From JADHLJ01 sp038118725 (GTDB lineage: Bacteria; Pseudomonadota; Alphaproteobacteria; Thalassobaculales; Thalassobaculaceae), in the NCBI GenBank assembly GCA_038118725.1, contig JAYOIK010000068.1:1-29081 (forward strand): DNA of 29,081 bases, written 5' to 3'. How positions within the stretch are numbered: the stretch's first letter is position 1; every line of letters starts with the position of its first letter. The notes beneath the pieces are model-generated. The model saw only the letters and a list, made by a program, of their open reading frames with translations. It was not told where the DNA came from and did no database searches. Below, in pieces: positions 16,331 through 24,028 of the stretch. A program made the position numbers and the translations under genes.

Positions 16331-16364
16331 GGCCCCGCCGGATTGGACGGGGTCTTGTTGTTTT
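16331..16364 (+). terminator. Rho-independent terminator or leader attenuator
   Basis: GGCCCCG (16331-16337) pairs with CGGGGTC (16348-16354), 7 bp with one G-T, followed by TTGTTGTTTT. It ends the oxidoreductase transcript or, since it lies only 44 nt before the DapA-family start, acts in that gene's leader. Confidence 0.6.
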
Positions 16365-16376
16365 CGGACGGTCGTC

Positions 16377-16401
16377 CTCTCCGGCGCCCTTGCAAGGAGA
16401 G
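16377..16401 (+). promoter_or_regulatory. Hairpin sequestering the ribosome site of the DapA-family gene
   Basis: CTCTCC (16377-16382) is perfectly complementary to GGAGAG (16396-16401), which contains the Shine-Dalgarno AAGGAGA of the start at 16408. The 13-nt loop holds a GGCGCC palindrome. With the terminator at 16331-16364 this gives a structured leader; I do not recognise a known riboswitch class. Confidence 0.4.
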
Positions 16402-16407
16402 ACCGAC

Positions 16408-17322
16408 ATGACAACCGTTACCACCGACACCACCCGCCCGGTCCAGGGCATCTGGCTCCCGCTGATCACGCCGTTTATTGACGGCGAGCTCGACGAGACC
16501 TCGCTTACCCGATTGGTTCGCCACTACGCCGGCGAACCGCTCGACGGCATGATCCTGGCGGGCACCACCGGCGAGAGCATGACCCTGAATGACACCGAGA
16601 CCGAACGGCTGGTCCAGATCAGCGCCGAGACGCTGGACCGGGCGATGCCGCTCTGGCTCGGCCTTTCGGGCAGCGACACGGCCAAGCTGGTCAAGCAAAT
16701 CCAGGGAACCCGCGACTGGCCGATCGACGGTTATCTGATCACCGTGCCTTATTACACAAGGCCGTCCCAGGAAGGCCTGTTCGAGCATTTCAGCGCCGCC
16801 GCCGAGGCGACCGACCGACCGATCATTGTTTACAACATCCCCTATCGGACCGGCGTCAATCTCGCGAATGACACACTCCTGAGGCTCGCCGAGTGGGAAA
16901 ATATCGTCGGCGTGAAGGATTGCTGCGCCGACCCGGCCCAGAGCTTTGCCCTTACCGCCGCCAAGCCCGAGGGGTTCGGCGTGCTGACCGGCGAAGACGC
17001 GTTCTTTCACGCGGCGCTGTGCCAGGGCGCCGATGGCGGCATCCTGGCCTCGGCCCATGTCGAGACCGCGGCCTTCGCGCGGGTTCGCGACCTGCATCTC
17101 GCCAATGACCGACAAGGCGCGCTCCAGCAATGGCGGGCGCTATTCGGCGTTACCCGCTTGCTGTTTCAAGAGCCTAATCCCGCGGCGGTGAAGTATTGGC
17201 TCCACCGCGCCGGACTGATCGCCAGTCCGGAGCTTCGTCGTCCGATGATGGAAGCCGGTCCGGCCCTGCGAGCCCTCATCGACGAGGCGACCTTGAAGCG
17301 GCAACCGCGCGCCGCGGCTTAG
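16408..17322 (+). CDS. DapA-family aldolase/dehydratase (dihydrodipicolinate synthase-like)
   Basis: 304 aa TIM barrel. It has G52-T-T-G-E56, the catalytic tyrosine Y142 in Y-N-I-P-Y-R-T-G with R147, and the Schiff-base lysine K170 in G-V-K-D. These are all class I aldolase residues of the DHDPS/N-acetylneuraminate lyase family. The arginine R147 is used by DHDPS to bind the keto acid carboxylate, so a pyruvate-type or 2-keto acid substrate fits. Whether it is the housekeeping DapA or a catabolic paralogue is unclear; the neighbourhood favours the latter. Start ATG 16408 with AAGGAGA 7 nt upstream; a TTG at 16390 is not supported. Confidence 0.9.
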   Translation: MTTVTTDTTRPVQGIWLPLITPFIDGELDETSLTRLVRHYAGEPLDGMILAGTTGESMTLNDTETERLVQISAETLDRAMPLWLGLSGSDTAKLVKQIQGTRDWPIDGYLITVPYYTRPSQEGLFEHFSAAAEATDRPIIVYNIPYRTGVNLANDTLLRLAEWENIVGVKDCCADPAQSFALTAAKPEGFGVLTGEDAFFHAALCQGADGGILASAHVETAAFARVRDLHLANDRQGALQQWRALFGVTRLLFQEPNPAAVKYWLHRAGLIASPELRRPMMEAGPALRALIDEATLKRQPRAAA

Positions 17323-17425
17323 ATCATCACCCCCGGGGCGGCGCAAACGACTGGCATAAACACCGCTTGTTTGTCTAAAGTGCCGCCCTCGGCCCTCCCC
17401 ATCATCGCAAATTGGAGAACCCGCA

Positions 17426-17785
17426 ATGTCCGTTACCCGTATCGAGAAAACCACCGGTCCCGGCCCGATCATGAGCCGCTGTGTCGTCAAGGGCGACATG
17501 GTCTATGTCGCCGGCCTCACCGCCTCCGACCGCTCGGCCGACATCACCGGCCAGACCCAGCAGATCCTGGACAAGATCGACGGCTATCTGGCTCAGGCCG
17601 GCACCGATAAATCCAAGCTGCTGCAGGCCAATCTCTGGATCACCGACATGAGCAACTTCGCCGCCATGAACGCGGTCTGGAATGCCTGGGTCGATCCCGA
17701 GAACCCACCGGTGCGGGCCTGCGTGCGCGCCGATCTCGCGGTGCCCGAGCTTTTGGTCGAGATCATGGTGACCGCCTACAAGTAA
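17426..17785 (+). CDS. RidA/YjgF-family enamine/imine deaminase-like protein
   Basis: 119 aa, full RidA length. It has G-D-M-V-Y-V-A-G (about 23-30), the substrate-binding arginine R97 with C99, and E112 in L-L-V-E-I-M-V. R97 and E112 match the residues RidA uses to hold and hydrolyse 2-aminoacrylate-type imines. Cytoplasmic trimer by family. It follows the DapA-family gene by 103 nt and may remove imine/enamine by-products of neighbouring enzymes. Start ATG 17426 has GGAG upstream. The C-terminus is short (ends A-Y-K). Confidence 0.9.
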   Translation: MSVTRIEKTTGPGPIMSRCVVKGDMVYVAGLTASDRSADITGQTQQILDKIDGYLAQAGTDKSKLLQANLWITDMSNFAAMNAVWNAWVDPENPPVRACVRADLAVPELLVEIMVTAYK

Positions 17786-17803
17786 GCCAGAACCGACTGG
17801 CTT
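17784..17803 (+). terminator. Weak hairpin at the RidA stop codon
   Basis: AAGCCAG (17784-17790) pairs with CTGGCTT (17797-17803), a 7-bp stem with a 6-nt loop and only a short T-run (TTTG). It overlaps the stop codon of the RidA gene. A weak intrinsic terminator at best. Confidence 0.3.
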
Positions 17804-17843
17804 TGATTATCTCGCCTATCAACGCGACCAGGGCGGGCGCGCC

Positions 17844-18707
17844 GTGACTTCGGTCATGCGGATCGCGCCCGCCCTTTTCGTTCTGCTTTGGAGTTCCGCC
17901 TTCGTCGGCGCGAAATTCGGTCTTCCCCATGCCGAGCCGCTGACCTTCATGTGCCTGAGATTCAACTTCGTGACCCTGGCCTTTCTGATTCTCTGCGTCC
18001 TCTTCAAGGCAACGTGGCCAGGTAGCTGGTCTGAAGTAGGCCATATCGCGCTCGTGGGTCTTTTGGTCCAGGCGCTTTATCTCTCCAGCACTTTTCTCGC
18101 CCTGGACCGAGGCGCCTCGGTGGGATTGGTGGCGCTGGTCCTGGGCCTGCAACCGGTCTTGACCGTGCTGATCGTGAGCGCGCTGCCGAACGGGCGCGTG
18201 ACCCGACAGCAATGGCTCGGCGTTATCCTTGGTTTCGGCGGCCTCATCCTGGTTCTTTGGCACAAGCTCGATCTCGGCGAGATCGACGGGATCGCGCTTG
18301 CCATGGTCTCCCTCGGCGTGTGCTTCATCACCGTCGGCACGTTGTATCAGCGCCGATACTGCTCCGGCATGGACATGCTGTCCGGCAATGTGATCCAGGC
18401 AGCGGTCGCAGCGCTGGTCACCGGCATCGGCGCCTGGTTTCTGGAGGATCGGGTGGTCGATTGGGACCCGCGCTTCATCGGGGCGCTCGCCTGGATGGTG
18501 ATCGTGGTTTCCCTCGGCGCGCATAGCCTGTTGTTGCTGATGTTGCGGCAAAGCCAGGCGACGAAGGTGGCGAGCCTGTTCTATCTCACCCCGCCCACGG
18601 CCGCCGTCATGGCGTTTTTCATGTTCGACGAGCGCCTGACCCTCCTCGCTCTCGCCGGCATGGCGATCACCGCGATCGGCGTCGCCCTGGTGGTTCGGGA
18701 GAATTGA
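17844..18707 (+). CDS. DMT-superfamily (EamA) transporter
   Basis: 287 aa with ten hydrophobic segments in two EamA repeats, typical of drug/metabolite exporters. The first repeat has W-S-S-A-F-V-G-A and ALYLSSTFLAL, the second LYQRRYCSG...YLTPPTAAVMAF, the usual DMT P-P motif. Cargo is unknown; amino acid or metabolite export is usual for the family. The start is GTG 17844 or ATG 17856, four codons later; no strong ribosome site distinguishes them. It ends 47 nt before the ACMSD-like gene, probably in one transcript. Confidence 0.88.
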   Translation: MTSVMRIAPALFVLLWSSAFVGAKFGLPHAEPLTFMCLRFNFVTLAFLILCVLFKATWPGSWSEVGHIALVGLLVQALYLSSTFLALDRGASVGLVALVLGLQPVLTVLIVSALPNGRVTRQQWLGVILGFGGLILVLWHKLDLGEIDGIALAMVSLGVCFITVGTLYQRRYCSGMDMLSGNVIQAAVAALVTGIGAWFLEDRVVDWDPRFIGALAWMVIVVSLGAHSLLLLMLRQSQATKVASLFYLTPPTAAVMAFFMFDERLTLLALAGMAITAIGVALVVREN

Positions 18708-18754
18708 CGGCAAGATATCCAACTTGAGAGGCGAGCCTATCGAAGGATGACCCC

Positions 18755-19831
18755 ATGACCGAGCCCTGGAACAAATACGATCTCACCGCCGCCCGCGTTC
18801 ATGGCCGCCCTGGTCGGGAGGTTCGGCCAAGCAGTATCACCATCGACTGTCACGCCCATATCTTCGCCGACGCGGCGGCGGATTATGTCGCCAACCACAT
18901 GGACGTGGCGCGAACGCCGACCATCAAGGGCGCTGTGTCGGAAACCGTCGCGCTGCAGAAGAAACAGGGCGCCGACCGCACGCCGCTGATGCTGCCCGGC
19001 GGGATGGACCGCCGGCTCGCCGACATGGAGGCGATGGGGCTGGACATGCAACTGGTGATGCCGGCGCCTTACCAATGCTACTACGCGGTGGAACCGGAAG
19101 TCGGCGCCAAGGCCGCGCGGATGGTGAACGAGGGTGTCGCCGCCTATATCGCCAAGCGGACGGATCGTTTCGCGGCGCTCGGCACCGTGCCAATGCAGGA
19201 TGGCAAGGCCGCCGCCGAGGAGCTTGAGTATTGCATGACCAAGCTCGGCTTTCGCGGGGTGCAGATCCTCACCAACATCAACGGGCGCGAGATTTCCGAC
19301 CCGGACACCGCGCCGTTCTGGGCCGCGGCCGAGCGGCTGGGCGCCGTGGTCTCGATCCATCCCGCCGGCTTTACCCAGGCGGAACGGCTTTCGCGGTTCT
19401 ATTTCAACAATGTCATCGGCAACCCGTTCGATACCAATCTGGCTCTGCATTACCTGATTTTCGACGGCGTGATGGAGCGGCACCCGGATCTGAAGGTCCT
19501 GGCGGTGCATGGCGGCGGCTATCTCGCGGCCTATTCCGGGCGCATCGACCACGCCTGGGGTGCCCGCTCCGACGCGCATGGTGATCTGCCCAACCCGCCG
19601 AGCACCTATCTGAAGCGCGTCTGGGTCGACACCATCGTCTTCACCACCCATCAGCTCGAGGCCCTGGTAAAGGTCTTCGGCGCCGACAAGGTGATGATGG
19701 GAACGGACTATCCCTTCGACATGGGGGAGTACGACCCGATCGGCCACGTGGTCGAAACCGGCCTGGACCCGGAGGTCACCAAGGCCGTGGTCGGCGGTAC
19801 GGCGGCGAGGCTGTTTGGAATGGGCGGGTAA
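18755..19831 (+). CDS. ACMSD-like amidohydrolase (aminocarboxymuconate-semialdehyde decarboxylase family)
   Basis: 358 aa. Metal ligands of the amidohydrolase-2 decarboxylase group are visible: H33-A-H35 near the start, H202 in I-H-P-A-G, H252 in V-H-G-G-G and D318 in M-G-T-D-Y-P-F-D-M-G. That last block is the ACMSD/gamma-resorcylate decarboxylase hallmark. These use a single Zn to remove a carboxylate from a ring or muconate. The N-terminus has about 25 extra residues before the first metal motif. The substrate is unspecified; a decarboxylation step within a ring-degradation route fits the neighbours. Start ATG 18755. Confidence 0.9.
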   Translation: MTEPWNKYDLTAARVHGRPGREVRPSSITIDCHAHIFADAAADYVANHMDVARTPTIKGAVSETVALQKKQGADRTPLMLPGGMDRRLADMEAMGLDMQLVMPAPYQCYYAVEPEVGAKAARMVNEGVAAYIAKRTDRFAALGTVPMQDGKAAAEELEYCMTKLGFRGVQILTNINGREISDPDTAPFWAAAERLGAVVSIHPAGFTQAERLSRFYFNNVIGNPFDTNLALHYLIFDGVMERHPDLKVLAVHGGGYLAAYSGRIDHAWGARSDAHGDLPNPPSTYLKRVWVDTIVFTTHQLEALVKVFGADKVMMGTDYPFDMGEYDPIGHVVETGLDPEVTKAVVGGTAARLFGMGG

Positions 19832-19919
19832 GGGCGCGGGCCTAGGTCAAAGGGTCATTCCACCATCGGTCATTGCGGGACTGGGCATTGTGAGACTGGC
19901 CACGGCTCCCCACATTAAC

Positions 19920-19931
19920 CTCGCTAGCGAG
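19920..19931. promoter_or_regulatory. 12-nt perfect palindrome upstream of the SPFH gene
   Basis: CTCGCTAGCGAG lies 66 nt before the SPFH start in a 166-nt gap. It is a possible binding site; a 12-nt perfect palindrome can arise by chance in GC-rich DNA and the match to any regulator is unknown. No further feature is seen in this gap. Confidence 0.25.
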
Positions 19932-19997
19932 AACCGCGGCCTATAGCATGCGAATAGCGGCATCCACCGCGCGCGCCGCACCGGGAGATTACCCACC

Positions 19998-21026
19998 ATG
20001 TTCGAAGCCTTTACGCCAAGTCCGTTTCTGATCTTCGTCATCGCCGCGGTTGTCGTCGCGCTGATCCTTGTGTCGGCGGCGGTGAAGACCGTGCCCCAGG
20101 CCTCGGAGTGGACGGTGGAGCGGTTTGGCCGATACACCCGGACGCTGCGGCCCGGACTACACCTAATCATGCCGTTCATCGATCGGGTCGGCACCAAGCT
20201 GTCGATGCGCGAGACGGTGCTGGATATTCCGAGTCAAGATGTCATTACCCTCGACAACGCGACGGTATCCGCCGATGGCGTGACCTTCTTTCAGGTCATG
20301 GACGCGGCCAAGGCGGCCTATGAGGTCAGCGACCTGATGCAGGCGATCACGGCGCTGTCGATGACCAATATCCGCTCGGTGATCGGCGGCATGCCGCTGG
20401 ACGACGTGCTTTCCCGGCGCGACGACATTAACGAGAAACTGCTCCGGGTCATCGATCACGCGACCAATCCCTGGGGCGTCAAGGTCACGCGGGTCGAGAT
20501 CAAGGACCTGGCGCCGCCGCGCGACCTGACCAACGCCATGAACCAACAGATGATGGCCGAGCGTCAGAAACGCGCCGAGATCCTTCAGGCCGAGGGCGAG
20601 AAGCAGGCCGCGATCCTACGCTCCGAGGGGGAGAAAGCCTCGCAGATCCTGGAGGCCGAGGGCCGCAAGGAAGCCGCCTTCCGCGACGCCGAAGCCCGCG
20701 AGCGCGCCGCCGAGGCCGAGGGCAAGGCCACCACCATGGTCTCGGAGGCGATCGCCGGCGGCGACATCCAGGCGATCAACTATTTCGTCGCCCAACGCTA
20801 TGCCGAAGCCTTGGAGAAAATCGCCTCGGCGGAGAACCAGAAAGTCATCATGATGCCGCTCGAGGCCTCCAGCCTGATCGGCAGCATCGCCGGTATCGGG
20901 GAGTTGGCGAAATCCGCTTTCGGCAATGATGCTGGCGGTGGCTCTGGCGGTGGAATACCGCCGAGAACCCCCACTCCGCGTTCAACGCCTCCCGCGCCGC
21001 CGAGCGATAGCGGTCCCTGGAGCTGA
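19998..21026 (+). CDS. SPFH/band-7 membrane protein (QmcA-like)
   Basis: 342 aa. An N-terminal membrane helix (about 11-29) is followed by the SPFH domain: Q-A-S-E-W-T-V-E-R-F-G-R-Y, L-R-P-G-L-H, then D-L-M-Q-A-I (about 110). A long charged coiled coil rich in A-E-G-E-K (about 190-245) follows, then a C-terminal tail of Gly/Pro/Ser. It is a stomatin/QmcA-type scaffold that oligomerises in the inner membrane. The NfeD gene follows 15 nt downstream, the usual partner. Start ATG 19998 with GGGAG about 9 nt upstream. Confidence 0.93.
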   Translation: MFEAFTPSPFLIFVIAAVVVALILVSAAVKTVPQASEWTVERFGRYTRTLRPGLHLIMPFIDRVGTKLSMRETVLDIPSQDVITLDNATVSADGVTFFQVMDAAKAAYEVSDLMQAITALSMTNIRSVIGGMPLDDVLSRRDDINEKLLRVIDHATNPWGVKVTRVEIKDLAPPRDLTNAMNQQMMAERQKRAEILQAEGEKQAAILRSEGEKASQILEAEGRKEAAFRDAEARERAAEAEGKATTMVSEAIAGGDIQAINYFVAQRYAEALEKIASAENQKVIMMPLEASSLIGSIAGIGELAKSAFGNDAGGGSGGGIPPRTPTPRSTPPAPPSDSGPWS

Positions 21027-21041
21027 CGGGAGCGCCCGTAA

Positions 21042-21515
21042 ATGGATGAGTATCTCGCCTGGTTCCTGGACGTAACCCACTGGCATTGGTTCGTGCTGGC
21101 CTTGGTGCTGGCCGGGTTTGAAATGCTCTCGATGTCGTTCTTCCTGATCTTCCCCGCCTTGTCGGCGGTACTGCTCGGGCTCGTGGTCTATATCGAGCCG
21201 ACCCTGGACTGGCGGGTCCAGGTTCTGATCTTCGCGGTCTTCTCGGTCGCGACCACGATGATTGGACGCGCCTGGATCAGAAAACGCCGCGCCGCCGACG
21301 GGCCGCCCACGGTCAATGTCCGAGGCCAGACCTATCTTGGCCGGCGCGTGCGAACCACCGACGCGCTGGAGAACGGTCGCGGCCGCTTGCGGATGGACGA
21401 TACCTGGTGGACCGCCCGTTCCCTCGACGGCGCATCCATCGCCGCCGACACATTGGTGGAGGTCACCGAGGTCGACGGGGCGACACTTCTGGTACGCGCG
21501 GTGGCCGACGAGTAG
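21042..21515 (+). CDS. NfeD-family membrane protein
   Basis: 157 aa with two or three membrane segments (about 11-70: W-H-W-F-V-L-A-L-V-L-A-G-F-E, then F-F-L-I-F-P-A-L-S-A-V) and a C-terminal OB-fold domain of about 60 aa (L-G-R-R-V-R ... G-R-L-R-M-D-D-T-W-W-T). This is the short, protease-less NfeD (YbbK type) that partners with SPFH proteins. Same operon as the preceding gene. No serine protease part is present. Confidence 0.92.
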   Translation: MDEYLAWFLDVTHWHWFVLALVLAGFEMLSMSFFLIFPALSAVLLGLVVYIEPTLDWRVQVLIFAVFSVATTMIGRAWIRKRRAADGPPTVNVRGQTYLGRRVRTTDALENGRGRLRMDDTWWTARSLDGASIAADTLVEVTEVDGATLLVRAVADE

Positions 21516-21534
21516 CGCCGCGCGCCCAAATCCC

Positions 21535-21563
21535 TTGCCATTTTCAGCGGCCCCGCCTAGCTT
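21535..21563 (+). promoter_or_regulatory. Candidate sigma-70 promoter of lysyl-tRNA synthetase
   Basis: TTGCCA (21535-21540), a 17-nt spacer and TAGCTT (21558-21563) sit 28 nt before the start codon of the downstream gene. Spacing is ideal and the boxes match 5/6 and 4/6 of the consensus. It lies in the 75-nt NfeD-LysRS gap. Confidence 0.5.
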
Positions 21564-21590
21564 GCGGCGCTTCATTCAAGGGATTGAGCC

Positions 21591-23189
21591 ATGTCCAGTC
21601 TTGCCGAGATTTCCGAAGAGCTTTTGAGCAACGCCCGCGCCTGGCCGTTCGAGGAAGCGCGGAAGATCATCAAACGGCTCGGCGGCAAACCACCGGCAAA
21701 GGGCCATGTGATCCTGGAGACCGGATACGGCCCCTCCGGCCTGCCGCATATCGGCACCTTCGGCGAGGTGTTCCGCACCACCATGGTCCGCAACGCCTTT
21801 ACCCGGCTGACCGGGATCGAGAGCAAGCTGATCGCGTTCTCGGACGACATGGACGGGCTTCGCAAGGTGCCGGACAATATTCCGAACCAGGACGCGACGG
21901 CGGAATTCCTCAACAAGCCGCTGACCCGCGTGCCCGACCCGTTCGGCACCCATGAAAGCTTTGGCCACCACAACAACGCCATGCTCCAGCGGTTTCTGGA
22001 TTCCTTCGGCTTCGACTACGAGTTCCGCAGCTCCACCGAGGCCTATACCAGCGGCGCCTTCGACGGCGCGCTGATGGATGTGCTGCGCAACTACGACAAG
22101 ATCATGGGCGTCATGCTGCCGACCCTACGCGAGGAGCGCCGGCGGACCTATTCACCCTTCCTGCCGATCTGTCCGCGCACCGGCGACGTGCTGCAATTGC
22201 CGATTATCGAGACCAATGTGGACGCGGGCACTGTTGTGTACGAGGACCCGGAGAGCGGCGGGAAGGTCGAGGTTCCGGTCACCGGCGGCGCCTGCAAGCT
22301 GCAATGGAAGGTCGATTGGGCCATGCGTTGGCACGCGCTGGGCGTCGATTACGAGATGTCCGGCAAGGATCTGATCGACAGCGTCAAGGCCTCCTCGCGG
22401 ATCTGTCGGATCATCGGTTCGCCGCCGCCGGAAAGCCTAACCTACGAGCTGTTCCTGGATGACCAGGGCCAGAAGATTTCCAAGTCCAAGGGCAACGGCA
22501 TCGCGGTGGACGAATGGCTGAAATACGGCCCGCCCGAAAGCCTGTCGCTGTTCATGTTTCAGCAGCCCAAGCGGGCCAAGCGGCTGTATTTCGACGTCAT
22601 CCCGAAGAACACCGACGAATACGTGACTTTCCGCTCCAAGGCCGGCGCCGAGGAGCCCGAGAAGCGCGCCGAGAACCCGGCCTGGCACATCCATGGCGGT
22701 GACGTGCCCGGCGACGCGGTCCCCTTGAGTTTCGGCTTGCTGCTCAATCTGGCAAGCGTCTGTCACGCCGAGGATACCAGCGTGATCTGGGGCTATATCC
22801 AGCGCTACGCGCCCGAAGCCTCGCCCGAGACCAACCCGTTCCTCGACCGGCTGGCGGGATACGCGGTCAACTACTATCAGGACTTCGCGCGCCCGGCGAA
22901 GACCTATCGCGCGCCGGATTCTCAAGAGCGCGCGGCGCTGACGGATCTTTCCGGCGAATTGTCGAAGCTCGCCCCTGGCACCTCGGCGGAGGATATCCAA
23001 ACCGTCGTCTACGAGGTCGGCAAGCGCCACGAATTCGAAAACCTGCGCGACTGGTTCAAGGCGCTCTACCAGGTCCTGCTGGGCCAGGATCAGGGCCCGC
23101 GCTTCGGCTCTTTCGTCGCGCTATACGGTCTCGAGGAAAGCATCGCCCTGATCGACAAGGCGCTCCGGGGCGAGGATTTGGCGGCTTAG
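21591..23189 (+). CDS. lysS: Lysyl-tRNA synthetase, class I
   Basis: 532 aa. The class I signature is present: P-H53-I-G-T as the HIGH-like motif in the Rossmann fold, and K295-I-S-K-S299 as KMSKS. It also carries the LysRS-I characteristic GYGPSGLPHIGTFGE, WKVDWAMRW and the FRSKAGAEEP region. It charges tRNA-Lys in the cytoplasm, and many alphaproteobacteria use this class I enzyme in place of the usual class II. Start ATG 21591 with AAGGG about 8 nt upstream. It has its own promoter candidate. Confidence 0.95.
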   Translation: MSSLAEISEELLSNARAWPFEEARKIIKRLGGKPPAKGHVILETGYGPSGLPHIGTFGEVFRTTMVRNAFTRLTGIESKLIAFSDDMDGLRKVPDNIPNQDATAEFLNKPLTRVPDPFGTHESFGHHNNAMLQRFLDSFGFDYEFRSSTEAYTSGAFDGALMDVLRNYDKIMGVMLPTLREERRRTYSPFLPICPRTGDVLQLPIIETNVDAGTVVYEDPESGGKVEVPVTGGACKLQWKVDWAMRWHALGVDYEMSGKDLIDSVKASSRICRIIGSPPPESLTYELFLDDQGQKISKSKGNGIAVDEWLKYGPPESLSLFMFQQPKRAKRLYFDVIPKNTDEYVTFRSKAGAEEPEKRAENPAWHIHGGDVPGDAVPLSFGLLLNLASVCHAEDTSVIWGYIQRYAPEASPETNPFLDRLAGYAVNYYQDFARPAKTYRAPDSQERAALTDLSGELSKLAPGTSAEDIQTVVYEVGKRHEFENLRDWFKALYQVLLGQDQGPRFGSFVALYGLEESIALIDKALRGEDLAA

Positions 23190-23212
23190 GCGACCCCGTC
23201 GCCCAGGCCATT

Positions 23213-23354
23213 CTCCCCCGTCGCCCTGGCGTAAGGCGGGGCCTCCCGGCATCGGCCACAAGACCGAAAGCCTGTCGCCTGGGGTACCCGTCGCGAGATC
23301 CCGCCTTACGCCAGGACGACGGAGGAGCACGTCATCGGTCGTCCTCGCGAAGGC
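23213..23354. repeat. Inverted palindromic repeat after lysS
   Basis: Arms 23213-23240 and 23300-23327 are 26/28 complementary, separated by 59 nt, with core GTCGCCCTGGCGTAAGGCGGG. A degenerate third motif (GGTCGTCCTCGCGAAGGC, 23337-23354) follows. A related arm opens the window at 2-27. It fills the gap between the convergent lysS and isomerase genes and could serve as a bidirectional terminator or mRNA end. Confidence 0.8.
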
Positions 23355-23380
23355 TTTGACCTCTCCCCCATCACTCGCGA

Positions 23381-23980
23381 TCAGGCGACGCCCAGTTTCT
23401 CGGCGACGAAATCAAGCCGGTCCTGTCCCCAGAACAATTCCTCGTCGATGACATAGGACGGCGCGCCGAAGATGCCGCGGTTGATCGCCTCTTGGGTATC
23501 GTCCTTGAGCCTTTGAGCGGTTTCCGGCGCCTCGGCCCCGGCCATGATCCTGGCCGCGTCGAGACCGCACTCCCCGCAAATCGCCGCGATGACGTCGGGA
23601 TCGTCGATATTCCGGTCGTCTTCCCAGAGCGCCAACAGGACCGCGTTCGACAAGCCGAGCGCGTCCATCCCCGCCTCGCGCGCGGCGATGATGGCATGGC
23701 TGGAGATCGCGGCGGTCGAGGGGAAATTCTCCGGCTCGATATGCATCGGTGAATTCCGCCGACGCTTCCAACGGGCGAGTTCCATCAGTCGATAGGCCCG
23801 CCGCTGCGGCGCCCGCTTGGGCAGGGGAAGGCCGCCGGAGACCGCGAAGATCTCGCCGAACACCACGGGATAGACATTCACCGTCGCCCCGGCCTTTTTC
23901 GCCATCTCGGTGAACGGCTTGCTACCGAGATAGGTCCAGGGACTGGACGTGGAAATGAAATAGTCGATGACGGTGGCCAT
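23381..23980 (-). CDS. 2-Hydroxychromene-2-carboxylate isomerase-like (DsbA/kappa-GST family)
   Basis: 199 aa thioredoxin-fold protein with a DsbA-like insert. The start block I-D-Y-F-I-S-T-S-S13-P-W-T-Y-L matches the catalytic S-P-x-x-Y-L of HCCA isomerase (kappa GST), and the end G-I-F-G-A-P-S-Y-V-I-D-E-E-L-F-W-G-Q-D-R is the family's glutathione-binding tail. No CxxC, so not an oxidoreductase. It isomerises hydroxychromene carboxylate-type compounds with glutathione in naphthalene-like pathways, or an unknown relative. Start ATG 23980 has GGGGAGG 5 nt upstream. It follows the flavoprotein gene by 48 nt on the same strand. Confidence 0.9.
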   Translation of the reverse strand: MATVIDYFISTSSPWTYLGSKPFTEMAKKAGATVNVYPVVFGEIFAVSGGLPLPKRAPQRRAYRLMELARWKRRRNSPMHIEPENFPSTAAISSHAIIAAREAGMDALGLSNAVLLALWEDDRNIDDPDVIAAICGECGLDAARIMAGAEAPETAQRLKDDTQEAINRGIFGAPSYVIDEELFWGQDRLDFVAEKLGVA

Positions 23981-24028
23981 GCTCGCCTCCCCTACAGGAC
24001 AATGCGGGGATCTTAGCCATGCGTTGGA

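Noticed and set aside
17763..18722. 319-aa minus-strand ORF
   Set aside because: Antisense to the DMT transporter; composition (H, Q, D rich) is that of a reversed membrane protein frame.
18737..19747. 336-aa minus-strand ORF
   Set aside because: Antisense to the ACMSD-like gene with full metal motifs; no family recognised.
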